From NCBI GenBank assembly GCA_004335835.1, contig RWJK01000853.1, forward strand, positions 1 through 12,889: 12,889 nucleotides of DNA, in the 5' to 3' direction. Every line of letters starts with the position of its first letter. Position 1 is the stretch's first letter. Origin of the DNA: Scenedesmus sp. ARA3 (Eukaryota; Chlorophyta; Chlorophyceae; Sphaeropleales; Scenedesmaceae). The notes below the pieces were generated by a model that made no database searches, was not told the DNA's origin, and saw only the letters and a program-made list of their open reading frames with translations. Shown one piece after another: positions 8,140-12,889 of this stretch. A program made the translations under genes and the position numbers.

Positions 8140-8529
8140 CTGTAAGGTACGTGCCCCCGCACAGCTGTTGTTACGCACGCATCCGCAGCACCACAGAAAC
8201 AACCAACCGTGCAATGAAATGGGAACACAACATCCAATCAGCGGCAGCTGCTGCAGGTGCGCTTGACGGCACACATTCACACAAGCAACGCTTTCAGCAG
8301 TGCAGTACGGCCACATGCAAAACATGTAATCAGCAACTGATGCACCTGCTGCAGTACCCAACTGCCGCCATGCACACGGTCCTACACACCCCAACGAATT
8401 GCATATGCTGAGTAACTGCCAGGCGCCGTGCAACTGTAACGATACCCCAAAAGGCGATGCCTCTGTGCCTTGATTCCGGCCTGTAGACCCCGTCACGTTA
8501 CATATGGGGTGTCGTTGCAGCCCCCGCCA
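8140..8529 (-). other. 3' flank of the unknown membrane-protein gene
   Basis: This stretch follows the stop codon at 8532-8530. A 192-codon minus-strand ORF covers part of it (8496-7918), but it is rich in Cys/Trp and lacks any domain, so I do not call it. It contains the TGTAA motif listed separately; the remainder shows nothing I can support. Confidence 0.4.
8498..8502 (-). terminator. Candidate TGTAA polyadenylation signal
   Basis: TGTAA on the coding strand lies about 28 nt after the stop codon. UGUAA is the usual polyadenylation signal of chlorophycean algae. The implied 3' UTR would be very short, so a more distal site is possible. Confidence 0.35.
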
Positions 8530-8971
8530 TCAGATTGCTGCAGGCTCCCTCCTGTCAGCTGTCAGGCGCCAGAAGGCAGCAGCAGCAGCCAGCACCCCCA
8601 CCAGCAGCAGCAGCTCGCTGCCACTGCCACCATCACCAGGGCCCACCCACCCTGCCGCTGCCAGCTGCAGCAGCATCTCTCCCGCACCGCCCGCACTGCG
8701 CTGCAGCAGCAGCAGCCAGCCTTCAGGCAGCAGCAGCAGCAGACGCATCAGCAGAACAGCGCTGAGACTGATGGCACCTGCTGCCAGCAAGGCAGTTGCT
8801 GCTGCCCCTCCTTCCGGCCCTGCACCGCCACCACCACCAACAGCAGCAGCAGCAGCAGCAGGCCGCCTATTTGGAAATGCAGCGCCAGCAGGATTGCTGC
8901 TGTGTGTGCCATGCGCCTGGACTGCTGTGCTGCGGCCGGGGGCCACGGCAGCAGCAACGGGCCCACCAAGT

Positions 8972-9064
<93 letters not shown>

Positions 9065-10174
9065 ACGGGTGGCTCTGGCGTGCATGGTGACCCTGGCAGC
9101 AGCACTGGGCCCTGCTGGCTGGCTGGGTTGGCAGTGCTGCGGTAGTATGCAGGGGTGACAGCCAGCAGTGCTGCCCGCGTGTCAGCTGCTGCTTGCTGCC
9201 TGCAGTCTCGTACACCTCCATCCTCGTCCTCGTCATCGCTACTCCAGCCACTGGCAGCAGCAGCGCGAGCAGCACCAGCACCAACACTGGCTGCTACAGC
9301 CTGCCAGGACGGGTTGCGCCCACGCATTGGCAGCAGCGGAGCTTGAAGGCGGGACTGCGGCTGCTGCTGCCGCTGCCGCTCCTCTGCTGCTGTTGGCACC
9401 AACCGCTCCAGCAGCGCAAAGCTGGCCACTGGGGCAGCTGCAGGGGAGGCAGCAGCAATGCTGCTGCCTGGCTGCTGCTGCCGCTGCTGCTGCTGCTGCT
9501 GCTGTGGCTGCTGCTGCTGCTGTGGTTGCTGCTGCTGTGGCTGGGGCTGAGCATAGGGTATGCTCAAGAGGTGGGCAGCAGAGTCTGCTGCACACTGCCC
9601 AGGGTCGACGCTGCTGGCTGGCCTCTGAGCAGCACCTGCAGCAGCAGCAGCAGGCAGCACATCCGGGCTGAACACGAGGGGCAGCTGCGGCAGCGCAGCT
9701 GTAGCATCTGCGCTGCCTCCCCCTGCTGCGCCTGCTGGTGCCCTTGCGGGGCGCCGCCTTGTGCCGCCCGCTGCATCCTTACCCTGCTGCTGCTGCTGCT
9801 GCTGCTGCTGCAAGTGCACCTCCTGGCTGCCGTGCTCAGTGTCAGCAAGGCCAGCGCCACGCACACCTGCACCCACCCTGCCACCACCACCATCACTGCT
9901 GCCGCTGCTGCTGCCGCACCCCAGCAGTGCCAGCCGCTGCTGCAGCAGGGCGCGTGTGGCGCTGCAGCCCTGCCTTTGCAGGAACGCGTCCAGCCTGTCT
10001 GCCAGCGCTGCCAGCACGGCAGGCTGCGGCTGCATCAGCTCCATCAGGGGCACACCCTCGGGGGCAGCCGCAGCAGCAACAGCGGACAGCGCCACACGGC
10101 TCAGCACGCTGCTGCCATCTCTGCTGGATGGTGCGCTGCAGTGGCCGCCAGCTGATGCTGCAGCTGCTGTGGAG

Positions 10175-10211
<37 letters not shown>

Positions 10212-11194
10212 AGGGTGCGCTGAGCATGAAGGCCAGGTCAGCAGTCAGGCTGCGGAAGTGCTGCTGCCACACAACCTGCACGGGTGCACAGGAGACGCAG
10301 CGGGCAAACTAACGCTGTGCGGCGATGCAGGCTGGCACATCTGCAAGCATACTCTACAGCAGGTGCATGCAAATTGCTTGAATTGCCCACACGGGTTCAT
10401 TCCTGCAGGTTGTACACTGTGCGCATCTGCACAAGAGCTACGGCCCCTGCAGGTGCCAGCACGCCACCAGGAGCAACATGTCACCTGTGCATGGCCTGCT
10501 GCCTGCTCTTCTGTTGGCTCCGTGCCGTCAGCCGCTGGCTGCTGCTGCATGTCCTCAAACAGCGCCTGCAGCTCCTGCGCTACTGCCAGCGGTACCACCA
10601 GCAGCGGGGCTGCGTCCTGCAGCAGCTGCCCGCTGTACAGCACCACATACAGCACGTCGGGGGCATGTGGCAGGCAGCTGGCCGGCAGCTGCAGCCTGCA
10701 GCACAGCAGCACATGCAGTGCAGCAGGTGGGTGTGTGCACAACACAGCATGCTGCGCTGCAGACCATCTAAGGAACAGAGGCTGGCAAGCAGGACTGCAG
10801 GCTTGTGTTTGCTTTCACCCTTCACTGTGTGATGAGGTTTGTGGAGTGTGTACTGCATGCAGACTCACACTATGTTCAAGCTCGTTGCTTTGCTGTGCAG
10901 GTGAGGTGATCACCTGACACCGTCTGCCCGTGTCGAACGCTCCTCAGACAGGTGCGCCTGCTGCACCACAAAACCTTGAAGGCCAAGCACAGTCACATGG
11001 ATATCTTGTGAGCGCACGTCTCCGCTCGTGGCGCCAGTACAGCTGACGTGGACACACCGGTCGGGACTGCTGCTGCCTGACGCATCGGCGTCACTGACGA
11101 GACACAGAGGTGACAAACAACCGATGCCTACGCCACAATCAGCATGGTGTGCCGCTGAGTTTGGCTTGCGACGTGGTGCAGGCGGAGGTTGCAT
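8530..11194 (-). CDS. Unknown 745-residue protein with poly-Gln tracts and C-terminal membrane helices
   Basis: The gene has three exons: 11194-10914, 10695-10485 and 10275-8530 (stop). They join in consistent phase (AG|G Arg codon, then CAG|GTT). The first ATG follows an in-frame TAG, though extra 5' exons cannot be excluded. Residues about 45-190 look globular, with alternating hydrophobic strands (VHVSC...IHVTVLGLQGFVV; PDVLYVVLYSGQLLQ; APLLVVPLAVAQEL) and then a helix (VVWQQHFRSLTADLAFML). The layout suggests a beta-sandwich-like repeat, but I cannot name a family. Residues about 230-280 form helices. The middle is low complexity: Gln9 (320-328), interrupted Gln runs, an acidic SSDDEDEDGG patch and Gln30 (569-598). 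Two hydrophobic segments (about 655-680 and 718-735) predict membrane anchoring near the C-terminus, with a charged tail (TADRREPAAI). I infer a lineage-specific membrane-anchored protein. It lies divergent to the PLP homeostasis gene. Confidence 0.72.
8974..9063 (-). repeat. (CAG)30 coding microsatellite (Gln30)
   Basis: Thirty uninterrupted CAG codons lie on the coding strand, bounded by GTG and CCA. This is the longest perfect trinucleotide array in the window. With no CAA interruptions it should be prone to replication slippage, so length may vary between strains or be misassembled. Confidence 0.97.
9784..9810 (-). repeat. (CAG)9 coding array (Gln9)
   Basis: Nine CAG codons in the large third exon of the unknown membrane-protein gene encode Gln 320-328. 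Confidence 0.95.
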
Positions 11195-12019
11195 AATAGA
11201 TGCGAAAGTGTTCTGAGCATCTCCCAGATGACGTCTAACCAGTTCTCGCTAGTTTAACTCTATTCATCTTCGCTGTCTACACCCAACAAAACGGCGTGGT
11301 GAAACCACCCCCCTCCACCCTCTCACCAGCCTGACAAGGTAATGAGCTCACTGACCTAGGTCACTCCGTTGACGGTTACCGCTGCGGGCACTGGGAGCCC
11401 ATGGTTCACGTTGAGCTGTGGCACTTTAGTAGAAGTGAAGAGCTCTGCAGATGCTCAGCAATGCTGTACTGGCTCACTACCACAGCGATCTGCTTCTCCA
11501 ACTCTAGATGAGTCTGGGCCTGACACATCTCCTGCTGGAGCTGCAGGAGAAAGCATGTCCTCAACTGGGCCTCCCTAAAAGCCCTACGTATCATGCTTGG
11601 ATTCACTGTGCGTCTTTCTGAGCATATGGCATATGGCAGGCTTCCGCTCTATTGGAAGCTGCTTTGACTCAAAGCTGTTGAACAGCCACACAGCGTCACA
11701 GTGCCGTGTTGCAGCCTAACAGAGAAAACCCTTCCTCCATGTGGCATACAACCAACTGCTCCCAGAAATACCACTTCTGCCAGCTCAAATGCCCAGCGGG
11801 CTGTGCTTGGGAGCACAAATTGTAAATACAAAAACACAACCCCTGTCTGACTGCCACATTTCCCGAACCTGCGACAGCTAAGGCTAGTTGTTTACCAATT
11901 TAAGCTCATATTATCTGAGACAGCTTTCTGTACTACGTGTGATAGTTTGATAGACAGCTGCTAGTCCAACTTCAGGCAGGGAGGTGCAGTACCTGTTGTA
12001 CTCCAACGAGAGCAGCTGC
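11195..12019. promoter_or_regulatory. Intergenic region between two divergent genes
   Basis: This region separates the start codons of the unknown membrane protein (-) and the PLP homeostasis protein (+), so it should hold both promoters. Visible elements are GACGTC within AGACGTCATC (bZIP-like, 11227-11236) and a tandem CATATGG pair near 11624-11637. No clear TATA box was found. The part at 11369-11606 is open on both strands and may instead contain exon sequence (next entry). Confidence 0.5.
11478..11540 (-). other. Splice-bounded exon candidate upstream of the membrane-protein gene
   Basis: A pyrimidine-rich acceptor (TGCTTTCTCCTGCAG|CTC) and a good donor (GTGGTA|GTGAGC) enclose 63 nt in phase 0 encoding LQQEMCQAQTHLELEKQIAV+V, which looks like a coiled-coil helix. 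It could be an upstream exon of the gene starting at 11194, entering through CTCAG|AAC at about 11212 in the same frame. The opposite strand is also open with a Ser/Pro-rich reading, so coding status is unresolved. Confidence 0.3.
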
Positions 12020-12442
12020 ATGTGCGCGTTTCTCGCAAAACGTGTCTTCGCAATGTCTGTGCAAAGTTCTCCCGCCACAGACAAAGCAGTGGCTCGGGCA
12101 CTGAAGGACGTCGCAGCAAGGATAGACAGTGCAGTGAATCGGTCTGGACGCACTCAGCCAGTGAGTGTGCAACCGCGCAATTTCAGCAGAAAGTTGTTTC
12201 ACTGCGTCTCCATGCACAGTTCGTGCGGCACATGCAGCTGTATGTGTCAGGGGGTAACCTGGTTACTACCACCCACTGCTGCTGCTGCTGCTGCTGCTGC
12301 TGCCGCTGCTGCTGCCACTGCTACCACTGATGGCTATGACTTCCAGGTGCGCCTGGTGGCTGTCAGCAAGACAAAACCAGCCGAAGCTATCCAGGAGGCG
12401 TACGATGCTGGCCACAGAGACTTTGGCGAGAACTACGTGCAG
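12020..12442 (+). CDS. Pyridoxal phosphate homeostasis protein, PLPBP/YggS family (3'-partial)
   Basis: This family binds pyridoxal 5'-phosphate without known catalysis and buffers its free level in the cell. Exon 1 is 12020-12160 and exon 2 is 12347-12442, both in phase 0 (CAGCCA|GTGAGT; CTTCCAG|GTGCGC; GTGCAG|GTGCCA). Together they give 79 residues, roughly the first third of a usual 230-270-residue protein. The N-terminal helix ([20 protein letters not shown]) leads into [16 protein letters not shown]55 of 'VSKTKP' is the expected PLP Schiff-base lysine, followed by the family signature 'FGENYVQ' (73-79). The spacing of helix, strand and lysine matches the family, which supports removal of the intron. 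The ATG at 12053 has a better context and would give a length typical of bacterial members. The ATG at 12020 adds [11 protein letters not shown], possibly a mitochondrial targeting start. The next exon, with the expected WHFIG-type motif, was not found before the window end. Confidence 0.85.
12276..12302 (+). repeat. (CTG)9 in the first intron of the PLP homeostasis gene
   Basis: Nine CTG units on the sense strand are followed by further CTG/CCG units up to about 45 nt before the acceptor CTTCCAG. It resembles the arrays in the introns of the PHD gene, also CTG on the coding strand. Confidence 0.95.
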
Positions 12443-12889
12443 GTGCCAGGCCCAGCTTCGCCAGCAGAACACTCAGTGACTGCAGCGCCGTAAGACCAGC
12501 TGCAGCAGCCTTAGAGCAATGCGTATGTGAACCAAGTGTAGCATGCACCTTCAGGTTCCTGTCTTGCGCGCCTAATTCAAACAGATACCAGCGGGAAGCA
12601 GTGCAGTGCTGTTGTACAATGTGTGGCCAGGCTGGCATCCGCAACAGCAGGTGTCGAGGGCACGTGTGGCTGCAGACAGCTGCTGCCCTGCCCCGACCCC
12701 TGGTCCATCCCATCATATGCAATGTCTATGTCAACAACTTGCCTGCTGTGCCTGTCGCAACAGCCTGCTGCTGCTGAGGTCACACACCGGCTGCGGCTAC
12801 CATGCACTGCACCCCTCTAATCCCCCACCCCTGAAATGCCGCCATCTCGTCCTACCCCTGTCCTGCTCTGCAACATATCCCCCCCCCCC
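12443..12889 (+). other. Intron of the PLP homeostasis gene, running off the window
   Basis: It begins with the donor GTGCCA. Reading through would stop within 17 codons at TAA 12491. No segment on the plus strand encodes the expected second-strand or WHFIG region of the family, so the next exon must lie beyond 12889. The end is a run of C, probably a contig or gap edge. Confidence 0.6.

Noticed and set aside
7918..8496. 192-codon minus-strand ORF downstream of the membrane-protein gene
   Set aside because: It is Cys/Trp-rich with no recognisable domain or coding-like composition and overlaps the 3' flank. Part of it is covered by better splice-bounded candidates in another frame.
8470..10312. 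Plus-strand ORFs rich in Leu, Ala, Cys and Ser runs
   Set aside because: These are shadows of CAG/CTG arrays in the 1746-nt minus-strand exon. Trinucleotide arrays are open in several frames.

Overview
This window looks like nuclear DNA from a green alga (Chlorophyta). A Scenedesmaceae/Sphaeropleales-type or related chlorophycean genome is my best guess, by inference. The reasons are: short GT-AG introns of about 170-350 nt that split every recognisable gene; very frequent CAG/CTG trinucleotide arrays that give poly-Gln, poly-Ala and poly-Leu runs in proteins; plant-type domain content; and a TGTAA motif just after one stop codon, as used for polyadenylation in chlorophycean algae. There are no bacterial operons or ribosome binding sites. 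The sequence ends in a C homopolymer, which suggests a contig edge.

Layout. (1) Positions 1-3303, minus strand: a multi-exon nuclear gene, cut at its 3' end by the window start. It encodes basic (NLS-like) N-terminal segments, a long Ala/Gln-rich region, a plant TDBD/'Jas'-type domain and a C4HC3 PHD finger, so it is most likely a plant-type chromatin or transcription regulator. I reconstructed six exons whose splice phases all agree. (2) Positions 3304-8529: more than 5 kb without a firmly identifiable gene. It holds a 25-bp tandem array with an E-box-like palindrome in every unit, a dense cluster of perfect palindromes, small repeats, one possible organelle-targeted first exon (+) and several splice-bounded exon candidates (-). 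(3) Positions 8530-11194, minus strand: a complete three-exon gene for a 745-residue protein that I do not recognise. It has a strand-rich N-terminus, a very long low-complexity middle including 30 uninterrupted CAG codons, and two C-terminal membrane segments. (4) Positions 11195-12019: an intergenic region between divergent genes. (5) From 12020, plus strand: the first two exons of a pyridoxal-phosphate homeostasis protein (PLPBP/PROSC/YggS family), with the PLP-lysine motif. The rest of that gene lies beyond the window.

The three firm genes share no obvious pathway (chromatin reading, unknown membrane protein, vitamin B6 homeostasis), as expected for a eukaryotic chromosome segment. Exon models were deduced by eye from ORF continuity, splice sites and phase, and have not been tested against transcripts or databases.
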